In this document: in pieces, positions 26,501-39,300 of the stretch
Numbering within the stretch: position 1 is the stretch's first letter
Layout of the letters: each line of letters begins with the position of its first letter
Assembly: GCA_027186245.1 (NCBI GenBank)
Contig: CP114481.1
Coordinates: 29,605,501-29,669,500 of the forward strand
Length of the DNA stretch: 64,000 nucleotides
Direction: 5' to 3'
From: Coriaria nepalensis
Lineage: Eukaryota; Streptophyta; Magnoliopsida; Cucurbitales; Coriariaceae
Translations under genes and position numbers: made by a program
The notes under the pieces: model-generated
The model's database searches: none
What the model saw: the letters and a program-made list of their open reading frames with translations, nothing else
Told to the model about the DNA's origin: nothing

Positions 26501-28175
26501 TCAATGCAAGGAAAGTGTCCATTCGTTTAACCTTAAAATCATTTCAATGAGTCATTTCCAGTCAATAACTTATTTCAAAGCAAGTTGAACGAATTCTATT
26601 TTTGCACTACAAACACAAGTTTTGTGCATAACTTGCAAATGATCATTGCAAGGAAAGTGTGCATTCGTTTAACCTTTAAATCATTTCAAAGAGTCATTTC
26701 AAGTCAATAACTTATTTCAAAGAAGGTCGAAAGAATTCTATTTTTGCACTACAAATGCAAGTTTTGGGCATAACTTGCAAATGATCAATGCAAGGAAAGT
26801 GTGCATTCGTTTAACCTTAAAATCATTCCAATGAGTCATTTCAAGTCAATAACTTATTTCAAAGCAAGTCGAACGAATTCTATTTTTGCACTACAAACAG
26901 AAGTTTTTTGCATAACTTGCAAATGATCAATGCAAGGAAAGTGTGCATTCGTTTAACCTTAAAATCATTTCAATGAGTCATTTCAAGTCAATAACTTATT
27001 TCAAAGCAAGTCGAGCGAATTCTATATTTGCACAACAAACACAAGTTTTGTGCATAACCTCCAAATGATCAATGCAAGGAAAGTGTGCATTCGTTTAACC
27101 TTAAAATCATTTCAATGAGTCATTTCAAGTCAATATCTTATTTCAAAGTAATTCGAACGAGCTCTATTTTTGCACTACAAATGCAACGTTTCTGCATAAC
27201 TTGCAAATGATCAATGCAAGGAAAGTGTGCATTCGTTTAACCTTAAAATCATTTCAATGAGTCATTTCAAGTCAATATCTTATTTCAAAGTAATTCAAAC
27301 GAGCACTATTTTTGCACTACAAATGCAAGTTTTCTGCATAACTTGCAACTGATCAATGCAAGGAAAGTGTGCATTCGTTTAACCTTAAAATCATTTCAAT
27401 TTGTCATTTCAAGTCAATATCTTATTTCAAAGTAATTCGAACGAGCACTATTTTTGCACTACAAATGCAACGTTTCTGCATAACTTGGAAATGATCAATG
27501 CAAGGAAAGTGTGCATTCGTTTAACTTAAAATCATTTCAGAGAGTCATTACAAGTCAATAACTTATTTCAAAGCAAGTCGAACGAATTCTATTTTTGCAC
27601 TACAAACAGAAGTTTTGTGCATAACTCGCAAATGATCAATGCAAGGAAAGTGTGCATTTGTTTAACCTTAAAATCATTTCAATGAGTCATTTCAAGTCAA
27701 TAACTTTTTTCAAATCAAGTCGAACGAATTCTATTTTTGCACTACAAACAGATGTTTTGTGCATAACTTGCAAATGATCAATGCAAAGAAAGTGTGCATT
27801 CGTTTAACCTTAAAATCATTTCAATGAGTCATTTCAAGTCAATAACTTATTTCAAAGCAAGTCGAACGAATTCTATTTTTGCACTACAAACAGAAGTTTT
27901 GTGCATAACTTGCAAACGATCAATGCAAGGAGAGTGTGCATTCGTTTAACCTTAAAATCATTTCAATGAGTCATTTCAAGTCAATATCTTATTTCAAAGT
28001 AATTCGAACGACCTCTATTTTTGCCCTACAAATGCAACGTTTCTGCATAACTTGCAAATGATCAATGCAAGGAAAGTGTGCATTCGTTTAACCTTAATAT
28101 CATTTCAATGAGTCATTTCAAGTCAATAACTTATTCGAAGCAAGTCGAACGACTTCTATTTTTGCACTACAAACA
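23530..28175 (+). repeat. 18-monomer duplication (2555 bp)
   Basis: About 23530-25620 matches about 26085-28175 at an offset of 2555 bp, for example 'tcaataacatattac' at 23581 and 26136 and 'tttaactt' at 24965 and 27520. 2555 is 18 x 142 minus 1. The marker 'aaattttcaatgcgagg' sits at 23514 and 25927, only 2413 bp apart, because one 'acttttttcaaatc' monomer is absent from the first copy. Confidence 0.78.
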
Positions 28176-30108
28176 CAAGTTTTGTGCATAATTTGCAAAT
28201 GACCAATGCAAGGAAAGTGTGCATTCGTTTAACCTTAAAATCATTTCAATGAGTCATTTCAAGTCAATATCTTATTCCAAAGTAATTCGAACGAGCTCTA
28301 TTTTTGCACTACAAATGCAAGTTTTGGGCATAACTTGCAAATGATCAATGCAAGGAAAGTGTGCATTCGTTTAACCTTAAAATCATTTCAATGAGTCATT
28401 TCAAGTCAATAACTTATTTCAAAGCAAGTCGAGCGAATTCTATTTTTGCACAACAAACACAAGTTTTGTGCATAACCTCCAAATGATCAATGCAAGGAAA
28501 GTGTGCATTCGTTTAACCTTAAAATCATTTCAATGAGTCATTTCAAGTCAATATCTTATTTCAAAGTAATTCGAACGAGCTCTATTTTTGCACTACAAAT
28601 GCAACGTTTCTGCATAACTTGCAAATGATCAATGCAAGGAAAGTGTGCATTCGTTTAACCTTAAAATCATTTCAATGAGTCATTTCAAGTCAATATCTTA
28701 TTTCAAAGTAATTCAAACGAGCACTATTTTTGCACTACAAATGCAAGTTTTCTGCATAACTTGCAACTGATCAATGCAAGGAAAGTGTGCATTCGTTTAA
28801 CCTTAAAATCATTTCAATTTGTCATTTCAAGTCAATATCTTATTTCAAAGTAATTCGAACGAGCACTATTTTTGCACTACAAATGCAACGTTTCTGCATA
28901 ACTTGGAAATGATCAATGCAAGGAAAGTGTGCATTCGTTTAACTTAAAATCATTTCAGAGAGTCATTACAAGTCAATAACTTATTTCAAAGCAAGTCGAA
29001 CGAATTCTATTTTTGCACTACAAACAGAAGTTTTGTGCATAACTCGCAAATGATCAATGCAAGGAAAGTGTGCATTTGTTTAACCTTAAAATCATTTCAA
29101 TGAGTCATTTCAAGTCAATAACTTTTTTCAAATCAAGTCGAACGAATTCTATTTTTGCACTACAAACAGATGTTTTGTGCATAACTTGCAAATGATCAAT
29201 GCAAAGAAAGTGTGCATTCGTTTAACCTTAAAATCATTTCAATGAGTCATTTCAAGTCAATAACTTATTTCAAAGCAAGTCGAACGAATTCTATTTTTGC
29301 ACTACAAACAGAAGTTTTGTGCATAACTTGCAAACGATCAATGCAAGGAGAGTGTGCATTCGTTTAACCTTAAAATCATTTCAATGAGTCATTTCAAGTC
29401 AATATCTTATTTCAAAGTAATTCGAACGACCTCTATTTTTGCCCTACAAATGCAACGTTTCTGCATAACTTGCAAATGATCAATGCAAGGAAAGTGTGCA
29501 TTCGTTTAACCTTAATATCATTTCAATGAGTCATTTCAAGTCAATAACTTATTCGAAGCAAGTCGAACGACTTCTATTTTTGCACTACAAACACAAGTTT
29601 TGTGCATAATTTGCAAATGACCAATGCAAGGAAAGTGTGCATTCGTTTAACCTTAAAATCATTTCAATGAGTCATTTCAAGTCAATATCTTATTCCAAAG
29701 TAATTCGAACGAGCTCTATTTTTGCACTACAAATGCAAGTTTTGGGCATAACTTGCAAATGATCAATGCAAGGAAAGTGTGCATTCGTTTAACCTTAAAA
29801 TCATTTCAATGAGTCATTTCAAGTCAATAACTTATTTCAAAGCAAGTCGAGCGAATTCTATTTTTGCACAACAAACACAAGTTTTGTGCATAACCTCCAA
29901 ATGATCAATGCAAGGAAAGTGTGCATTCGTTTAACCTTAAAATCATTTCAATGAGTCATTTCAAGTCAATATCTTATTTCAAAGTAATTCGAACGAGCTC
30001 TATTTTTGCACTACAAATGCAACGTTTCTGCATAACTTGCAAATGATCAATGCAAGGAAAGTGTGCATTCGTTTAACCTTAAAATCATTTCAATGAGTCA
30101 TTTCAAGT
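26950..30108 (+). repeat. 10-monomer tandem HOR (1418 bp)
   Basis: About 26950-28690 matches 28368-30108 at an offset of 1418 bp: 'tttaactt' at 27520 and 28938, 'ttattcgaag' at 28131 and 29549. 1418 is 10 x 142 minus 2, accounted for by those two 1-bp deletions. The 'ttattcgaag' deletion is absent from the older relative near 25578, so it arose before this duplication but after the 18-monomer one. Copies look almost identical by eye. Confidence 0.85.
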
Positions 30109-30642
30109 CAATAACTTATTTCAAAGCAAGTCGAACGTATTCAATTTTTGCACTACAAACACAAGTTTTGTGCATAACTTGCAAATGATCAATGCAAGGA
30201 AAGTGTGCATTCGTTTAACCTTAAAATCATTTCAATGAGTCATTTCAAGTAAATAACTTATTTCAAATCAAGTCAAACGAATTCTATTTTTGCACTACAA
30301 ACAGAAGTTTTTTGCATAACTTGCAAATGATCAATGCATGGAAAGTGTGCATTCATTTAACCTTTAAATCATTTCAATGAGTCATTTCAAGTCAATAACT
30401 TATTTCAAAGCAAGTAAAACGAATTCTATTTTTGCACTACAAACAGAAGTTTTGTGCATAACTTGCAAATGATCAATGCAAGGAAAGTGTGCATTCGTTT
30501 AACCTTAAAATCATTTCAATGAGTCATTTCAAATCAATAACTTATTTCAAATCAAGTCGAACGAATTCAATTTTTGCACTACAAACACAAGTTTTGTGCA
30601 TCACTTGCAAATGATCAATGCAAGGAAAGTGTGCATTCGTTT

Positions 30643-30784
30643 AACCTTAAAATCATTTCAATGAGTCATTTCAAGTCAATAACTTATTTCAAAGCAAGTC
30701 GAACGAATTCTATTTTTGCACTACAAACACAAGTTTTGTGCATAACTTGCAAATGATCAATGCAAAGAAAGTGTGCATTCGTTT
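30643..30784 (+). repeat. Reference type A monomer
   Basis: This 142-bp copy is close to the consensus of the main family; it reads 'caaag' where most copies read 'caagg'. Landmarks by monomer position: ATTTCAA at 13, 26 and 44; TGAGTCA at 20-26; 'aataac' at 36-41; 'gcaagtcgaacgaattc' at 52-68 with EcoRI GAATTC at 63-68; T5 at 71-75; 'caaacacaag' at 82-91; TTGCA-N9-TGCAA dyad at 105-123; CpG at 58, 62 and 138. Frequent subtypes carry 'gaattcaatt', 'cgagcgaattc', 'cagaag' for 'cacaag', or 'gcacaacaaac' followed by 'cataacctcc'. Confidence 0.93.
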
Positions 30785-33764
30785 AACCTTTAAATCATTT
30801 TAGAGAGTCATTACAAGTCAATAACTTTTTCCGAAGCAAGTCGAACGAATTCTATTTTTGCACTACAAACACAAGTTTTGGCATAACTTGCAAACGATCA
30901 ATGCAAGGAAAGTGTGCATTCGTTTATCCTTAAAATCATTTCAATGAGTCATTTCAAGTCAATATCTTATTTCGAAGTAATTCGAACGAGCTCTATTTTT
31001 GCACTTCAAATGCAAGTTTTGGGCATAACTTCCAAATGATCAATGCATGGAAAGTGTGCATTCGTTTCACCTTAAAATCATTTCAATGAGTCATTTCAAG
31101 TCAATAACTTATTTCGAAGCAAGTCGAACGAATTCTATTTTTGCACTACAAACACAAGTTTTGTGCATAATTTGCAAATGATCAATGCAAGGAAAGTGTG
31201 CATTCGTTTAACCTTAAAATCATTTCAATGAGTCATTTCAAGTCAATATCTTATTCCAAAGTAATTCGAACGAGCTCTATTTTTGCACTACAAATGCAAG
31301 TTTTGGGCATAACTTGCAAATGATCAATGCAAGGAAAGTGTGCATTCGTTTAACCTTAAAATCATTTCAATGAGTCATTTCAAGTCAATAACTTATTTCA
31401 AAGCAAGTCGAGCGAATTCTATTTTTGCACAACAAACACAAGTTTTGTGCATAACCTCCAAATGATCAATGCAAGGAAAGTGTGCATTCGTTTAACCTTA
31501 AAATCATTTCAATGAGTCATTTCAAGTCGATAACTTATTTCAAAGCAAGTCGAACGAATTCTATTTTTGCACTACAAACACAAGTTTTGTGCATAACTTG
31601 CAAATGATCATTGCAAGGAAAGTGTGCATTCGTTTAACCTTTAAATCATTTCAAAGAGTCATTGCCAGTCAATAACTTATTTCAAAGAAGGTCGAAAGAA
31701 TTCTATTTTTGCACTACAAATGCAAGTTTTGGGCATAACTTGCAAATGATCAATGCAAGGAAAGTGTGCATTCGTTTAACCTTAAAATCATTTTAATGAG
31801 TCATTTCAAGTCAATAACTTATTTCAAAGCAAGTCGAGCGAATTCTATTTTTGCACAACAAACACAAGTTTTGTGCATAACCTCCAAATGATCAATGCAA
31901 GGAAAGTGTGCATTCGTTTATCCTTAAAATCATTTCAATGAGTCATTTCAAGTCGATAACTTATTTCAAAGCAAGTCGAACAAATTCTATTCTTGCACTA
32001 CAAAGACAAGTTTTGTGCATAACTTGCAAATGATCATTGCAAGGAAAGTGTGCATTCGTTTAACCTTTAAATCATTTCAAAGAGTCATTGCCAGTCAATA
32101 ACTTATTTCAAAGAAGGTCGAAAGAATTCTATTTTTGCACTACAAACACAAGTTTTGTGCATAACTTGCAAATGATCAATGCAAGGAAAGTGTGCATTCG
32201 TTTAACCTTAAAATCATTTCAATGAGTCATTTCAAGTCAATAACTTATTTCAAAGCAAGTCGAACGAATTCTATTTTTGCACTACAAACACAAGTTTTGT
32301 GCATAACTTGCAAATGATCAATGCAAAGAAAGTGTGCATTCGTTTAACCTTTAAATCATTTTAGAGAGTCATTACAAGTCAATAACTTTTTCCGAAGCAA
32401 GTCGAACGAATTCTATTTTTGCACTACAAACACAAGTTTTGGCATAACTTGCGAACGATCAATGCAAGGAAAGTGTGCATTCGTTTATCCTTAAAATCAT
32501 TTCAATGAGTCATTTCAAGTCAATATCTTATTTCGAAGTAATTCGAACGAGCTCTATTTTTGCACTTCAAATGCAAGTTTTGGGCATAACTTCCAAATGA
32601 TCAATGCACGGAAAGTGTGCATTCGTTTCACCTTAAAATCATTTCAATGAGTCATTTCAAGTCAATAACTTATTTCGAAGCAAGTCGAACGAATTCTATT
32701 TTTGCACTACAAACACAAGTTTTGTGCATAATTTGCAAATGATCAATGCAAGGAAAGTGTGCATTCGTTTAACCTTAAAATCATTTCAATGAGTCATTTC
32801 AAGTCAATATCTTATTCCAAAGTAATTCGAACGAGCTCTATTTTTGCACTACAAATGCAAGTTTTGGGCATAACTTGCAAATGATCAATGCAAGGAAAGT
32901 GTGCATTCGTTTAACCTTAAAATCATTTCAATGAGTCATTTCAAGTCAATAACTTATTTCAAAGCAAGTCGAGCGAATTCTATTTTTGCACAACAAACAC
33001 AAGTTTTGTGCATAACCTCCAAATGATCAATGCAAGGAAAGTGTGCATTCGTTTAACCTTAAAATCATTTCAATGAGTCATTTCAAGTCGATAACTTATT
33101 TCAAAGCAAGTCGAACGAATTCTATTTTTGCACTACAAACACAAGTTTTGTGCATAACTTGCAAATGATCATTGCAAGGAAAGTGTGCATTCGTTTAACC
33201 TTTAAATCATTTCAAAGAGTCATTGCCAGTCAATAACTTATTTCAAAGAAGGTCGAAAGAATTCTATTTTTGCACTACAAATGCAAGTTTTGGGCATAAC
33301 TTGCAAATGATAATTGCAAGGAAAGTGTGCATTTGTTTAACCTTAAAATCATTTCAATGAGTCATTTCAAGTCAATAACTTATTTCAAAGCAAGTCGAGC
33401 GAATTCTATTTTTGCACAACAAACACAAGTTTTGTGCATAACCTCCAAATGATCAATGCAAGGAAAGTGTGCATTCGTTTATCCTTAAAATCATTTCAAT
33501 GAGTCATTTCAAGTCGATAACTTATTTCAAAGCAAGTCGAACAAATTCTATTCTTGCACTACAAACACAAGTTTTGTGCATAACTTGCAAATGATCATTG
33601 CAAGGAAAGTGTGCATTCGTTTAACCTTTAAATCATTTCAAAGAGTCATTGCCAGTCAATAACTTATTTCAAAGAAGGTCGAAAGAATTCTATTTTTGCA
33701 CTACAAACACAAGTTTTGTGCTTAACTTGCAAATGATCAATGCAAGGAAAGTGTGCATTCGTTT
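30643..33764 (+). repeat. 11-monomer tandem duplication (1561 bp)
   Basis: Copies 30643-32203 and 32204-33764. Markers 1561 bp apart: 'ttcgtttcacc' at 31061 and 32622, and 'caaattctattcttgc' at 31981 and 33542. 1561 is 11 x 142 minus 1, from the 'ttttggcataac' deletion. Differences between copies are few (for example 'caaagacaag' near 32000 against 'caaacacaag' near 33561, and 'gataattgc' near 33309). The flanking bases 30109-30642 are ordinary type A monomers. Confidence 0.88.
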
Positions 33765-36300
33765 AACCTTAAAATCATTTCCATGAGTCATTTCAAGTCA
33801 ATATCTTATTTCAAAATAATTCGAACGAGCACTATTTTTGCACTACAAATGCAAGTTTTCTGCATAACTTGCAAATGATCAATGCAAGGAAAGTGTGCAT
33901 TCGTTTAACCTTAAAATCATTTCAATGAGTCATTTCAAGTCAATATCTTATTTCAAAGTAATTCGAACGAGCACTATTTTTGCACTACAAATGCAAGTTT
34001 TCTGCATAACTTACAAATGATCAATGCAAGGAAAGTGTGCCTTCGTTTAACCATAAAATCATTTCAATGAGTCATTTCAAGTCAATAACTTATTTCAAAG
34101 CAAGTCGAACGAATTGTATTTTTGCACTACAAACACAAGGTTTCTGCATAACTTGCAAATGATCAATGCAGGGAAAGTGTGCATTCGTTTAACCTTAAAA
34201 TCATTTCAATGAGTCATTTCAAGTCAATAACTTATTTCAAAGCAAGTCGAACGAATTCAATTTTTGCACTACAAACACAAGTTTTGTGCATAACTTGCAA
34301 ATGATCATTGCAAGGAAAGTGTGCATTCGTTTATTCTTAAAATCATTTCAATGAGTCATTTCAAGTCAATAACTTATTTCAAAGCAAGTCGAACGAATTC
34401 TATTTTTGCACTACAAACACAAGTTTTCTTCATAACTTGCAAATGATCAATGCAAGGAAAGTGTGCATTCGTTTAACGTTAAAATCATTTCAATGTGTCA
34501 TTTCAAGTCGATATCTTATTTCAAAGCAAGTCGAAAGAATTCTATTTTTGCACTACAAACACAAGTTTTCTGCATAACTTGCAAATGATCAATGCAAGGA
34601 AAGTGTGCATTCGTTTAACCTTAAAATCATTTCAATGAGTCATTTCAAGTCAATAACTTATTTCAAAGCAAGTCGAAAGAATTCTATTTTGCACTACAAA
34701 TGCAAGTGTTGGGCGTAACTTGCAAGTGATCAATGCAAGGAAAGTGTGCATTCGTTTAACCTTAAAATCATTTCAATGAGTCATTTCAAGTCAATAACTT
34801 ATTTCAAAGCAAGTCGAACGAATTCAATTTTTGCACTACAAACACAAGTTTTGTGCATAACTTGCAAATGGTCAACGCAAGGAAAGTGTGCATTCATTTA
34901 ACCTTAAAATCATTTCAATGTGTCATTTGAAGTCGATATCTTATTTCAAAGCAAGTCGAACGAATTCTATTTTTGCACAACAAACACAAGTTTTGTGCAT
35001 AACTTGCAAATGATCAATGCAAGGAAAGTGTGCATTCATTTAACCTTTAAATCATTTCATTGAGTCATTTCCAGTCAATAACTTATTTCAAAGCAAGTCG
35101 AAAGAATTCTATTTTTGCACTACGATTGCAAGTTTTGGGCATAACTTGCAAATGATCAATGCAAGGAAAGTGTGCATTCGTTTAACCTTAAAATCATTTC
35201 AATGAGTCATTTCAAGTCAATAACTTATTTCAAAGCAAGTCGAAAGAATTCAATTTTTGCACTACAAATGCAAGTTTTGGGCATAACTTGCAAAAGTGTG
35301 CATTCGTTTAACCTTAAAATCATTTCAATGAGTCATTCCAAGTCAATATCTTATTTCAAAGTAATTCGAACGAGCACTATTTTTGCACTACAAATGCATG
35401 TTTTCTGCATTACTTACAAATGATCAATGCAGGGAAAGTGTGCATTCGTTTAACCTTAAAATCATTTCAATGAGTCATTTCAAGTCAATAACTTATTTCA
35501 AAGCAAGTCGAACGAATTCTATTTTTGCACTACAAACAAGTTTTCTGCATAACTTGCAAATGATCAATGCAAGGAAAGTGTGCATTCGTTTAACCTTACA
35601 ATCATTTCAATGAGTCATTTCAAGTCAATAACTTATTTCAAAGCAAGTCGAACGAATTCAATTTTTGCACTACAAACACAAGTTTTGTGCATAACTTGCA
35701 AATGATCAATGCAAGGAAAGTGTGCATTCGTTTAACCTTAAAATCATTTCAATGAGTCATTTCAAGTCAATAACTTATTTCAAAGCAAGTCGAACGAATT
35801 CTATTTTTGCACTACAAACAGAAGTTTTGTGCATAACTTGCAAATGATAAATGCAAGGAAAGTGTGCATTCGTTTAACTTAAAATCATTTCAATGAGTCA
35901 TTTCAAGTCAATATCTTATTTCAAAGTAATTCGAACGAGCACTATTTTTGCACTACAAATGCAAGTTTTGTGCATAACTTGCACATGATCAATGCAAGGA
36001 AACTGGTCATTCGTTTAACCTCAAAATCATTTCAATGTGTCATTTCAAGTCAATAACTTATTTCAAAGCAAGTCAAACGAATTCTATTTTTGCACTACAA
36101 ACACAACTTTTGTGCATAACTTGCAAGTGATCAATGCAAGGAAAGTGTGCATTAATTTAACCTTAAAATCATTTCAATGTGTCATTTCAAGTCGATATCT
36201 TATTTCAAAGCAAGTCGAACGAATTCTATTTTTGCACAACAAACACAAGTTTTGTGCATAACTTGCAAATGATCAATGCAAGGAAAGTGTGCATTCGTTT
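33765..36300 (+). repeat. Mixed-monomer block with B-GAGCAC subtype
   Basis: About 18 monomers in irregular order, mixing type A copies with B copies carrying GAGCAC, plus scattered private changes (for example 'cattacttac' near 35408 and a 1-bp loss of T near 34689). It contains the 16-bp-deleted copy at 35184-35309. From here on, 'tgtgtca' increasingly replaces 'tgagtca' in specific monomers. No long period detected. Confidence 0.7.
35184..35309 (+). repeat. Shortened monomer, 16-bp deletion of the dyad
   Basis: This copy is 126 bp. The text reads 'cttgcaaaagtgtg' near 35288, so 16 bases spanning TGATCA and the right TGCAA arm are missing. The break lies in A-rich sequence at 'gcaa', consistent with slippage between short 'caa' repeats. 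It is the only copy I noticed that lacks the dyad entirely. Confidence 0.9.
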
Positions 36301-39300
36301 AACCTTAAAATCATTTCAATGAGTCATTTCAAGTCAATAACTTATTTCAAAGCAAGTCGAACGAATTCAATTTTTGCACTACAAACACAAGTTTTGTGCA
36401 AAACTTGCAAATGATCAATGCAAGGAAAGTGTACATTCGTTTAACCTTAAAATCATTTCAATGAGTCATTTCAAGTCAATAACTTATTTCAAAGCAAGTC
36501 GAACGAATTCTATTTTTGCACTACAAACACAAGTTTTGTGCATAACTTGCAAATGAACAACCCAAGGAAAGTGTGCATTCGTTTAACCTTAAAATCAATT
36601 CAATGAGTCATTTCAAGTCAATAAGTTATTTCAAAGCAAGTCGAACGAATTCTATTTTTGCACTACAAACACAAGTTTTGTGCATAACTTGCAAGTGATC
36701 AATGCAAGGAAAGTGTGCATTCATTTAACCTTAAAATCATTTCATTGTGTCATTTCAAGTCGATATCTTATTTCAAAGCAAGTCGAACGAATTCTATTTT
36801 TGCACAACAAACACAAGTTCTGTGCATAACTTGCAAATGATCAATGCAAGGAAAGTGTGCATTCGTTTAACCTTAAAATCATTTCAATGAGTCATTTCAA
36901 GTCAATAACTTATTTCAATGCAAGTCGAACGAATTCTATTTTTGCACTACAAACACAAGTTTTGTGCATAACTTGCAAATGATCAATGCAAGGAAAGTGT
37001 GCATTCGTTTAACCTAAAATCATTTCAATGAGTCATTTCAAGTCAATAACTTATTTCAAAGCAAGCCGAAGGAATTCTATTTTTGCACTACAAACAGAAG
37101 TTTTGTGCATAACTTGCAAATGATCAATCCAAGGAAAGTGTGCATTCGTTTAACCTTAAAATCATTTCAATGAGTCATTTCAAGTCAATAACTTATTTCA
37201 AAGCAACTTGAACGAATTCTATTTTTGCACTATAAACACAAGTTTTGTGCATAACTTGCAAATGATTAATGCAAGGAAAGTGTGCATTCGTTTAACCTTA
37301 AAATCATTTCAATGAGTCAGTTCAAGTCAATAACTTATTTCAAAGCAACTCGAACGAATACTATTTTTGCACTACAAGCACAAGTTTTGTGCATAACTTG
37401 CAAGTGATCAATGCAAGGAAAGTGTGCATTCCTTTAACCTTAAAATCATTTAAATGTGTCGTTTCAAGTCAATAAGTTATTTCAAAGCAAGTCGAACGAA
37501 TTCTATTTTTGCACTACAAACACAAGTTTTGTGCATAACTTGCAAGTGATCAATGCAAGGAAAGTGTGCATTCATTTAACCTTAAAATCATTTCAATGTG
37601 TCATTTCAAGTCGATATCTTATTTCAAAGCAAGTCGAACGAATTCTATTTTTGCACAACAAACACAAGTTTTGTGCATAACTTGCAAATGATCAATGCAA
37701 GGAAAGTGTGCATTCGTTTAACCTTAAAATCATTTCAATGAGTCATTTCAAGTCAATAACTTATTTCAAAGCAATTCGAACGAATTCTATTTTTGCACTA
37801 CAAACACAAGTTTTGTGCATAACTTGCACATGATCAATGCAAGGAAACTGTCCATTCGTTTAACCTTAAAATCATTTCAATGAGTCATTTCAAGTCAATA
37901 ACTTATTTGAAAGCAACTCGAACGAATTCTATTTTTGCGCTACAAACACAAGTTTTGTGCATAACTTGCAAATGATTAATGCAAGGAAAGTGTGCATTCG
38001 ATTAACCTTAAAATCATTTCAATGTGTCATTTCAAGTCAATAACTTATTTCAAAGCAAGTCGAATGAATTCAATTTTTGCCCTACAAACACAAGTTTTGT
38101 GCATAACTTGCAAATGATCAATGCAAGGAAAGTGTGCATTCGTTTAACCTTAAAATCATTTCAATGAGTCATTTCAAATCAATAACTTATTTCAAATCAA
38201 GTCGAACGAATTCAATTTTTGCACTACAAACACAAGTTTTGTGCATCACTTGCAAATGATCAATGCAAGGAAAGTGTGCATTCATTTAACCTTAAAATCA
38301 TTTCAATGTGTCATTTCAAGTCGATATCTTATTTCAAAGCAAGTCGAACGAATTCTATTTTTGCACAACAAACACAAGTTTTGTGCATAACTTGCAAATG
38401 ATCAATGCAAGGAAAGTGTGCATTCGTTTAACCTTAAAATCATTTCAATGAGTCATTTCAAGTCAATAACTTATTTCAAAGCAAGTCGAACGAATTCAAT
38501 TTTTGCACTACAAACAGAAGTTTTGTGCATAACTTGCAAATGATCAATGCAAGGAAAGTGTGCATTCGTTTAACTTTAAAATCATTTCAATGAGTCATTT
38601 CAAGTCAATAACTTATTTCAAAGCAAGTCGAACGAATTCAATTTTTGCAACACAAACACAAGTTTTGTGCATAACTTGCACATGATCAATGCAAGGAAAC
38701 TGTGCATTCGTTTAACCTTAAAATCATTTCAATGTGTCATTTCAAGTCAATAACTTATTTCAAAGCAAGTCGAACGAATTCTATTTTTGCACTACAAACA
38801 CAAGTTTTGTGCATAAGTTGCAAATGATCAATGCAAGGAAAGTGTGCATTCGTTTAACCTTAAAATCATTTCAATGAGTCATTTCAAGTCAATAACTTAT
38901 TTCAAAGCAAGTCGAACGAATTCAATTTTTGCCCTACAAACACAAGTTTTGTGCATAACTTGCAAATGATCAATGCAAGGAAAGTGTGCATTCGTTTAAC
39001 CTTAAAATCATTTCAATGAGTCATTTCAAGTCAATAACTTATTTCAAAGCAATTCGAACGAATTCTATTTTTGCACTACAAACACAAGTTTTGTGCATAA
39101 CTTGCACATGATCAATGCAAGGAAACTGTCCATTCGTTTAACCTTAAAATCATTTCAATGAGTCATTTCAAGTCAATAACTTATTTGAAAGCAACTCGAA
39201 CGAATTCTATTTTTGCGCTACAAACACAAGTTTTGTGCATAACTTGCAAATGATTAATGCAAGGAAAGTGTGCATTCGTTTAACCTTAAAATCATTTCAA

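Noticed and set aside
35172..35423. Longest open frame (83 codons)
   Set aside because: It is open because the 16-bp deletion at about 35288 joins two monomers in a compatible frame; it is a by-product of the deletion and not a gene.
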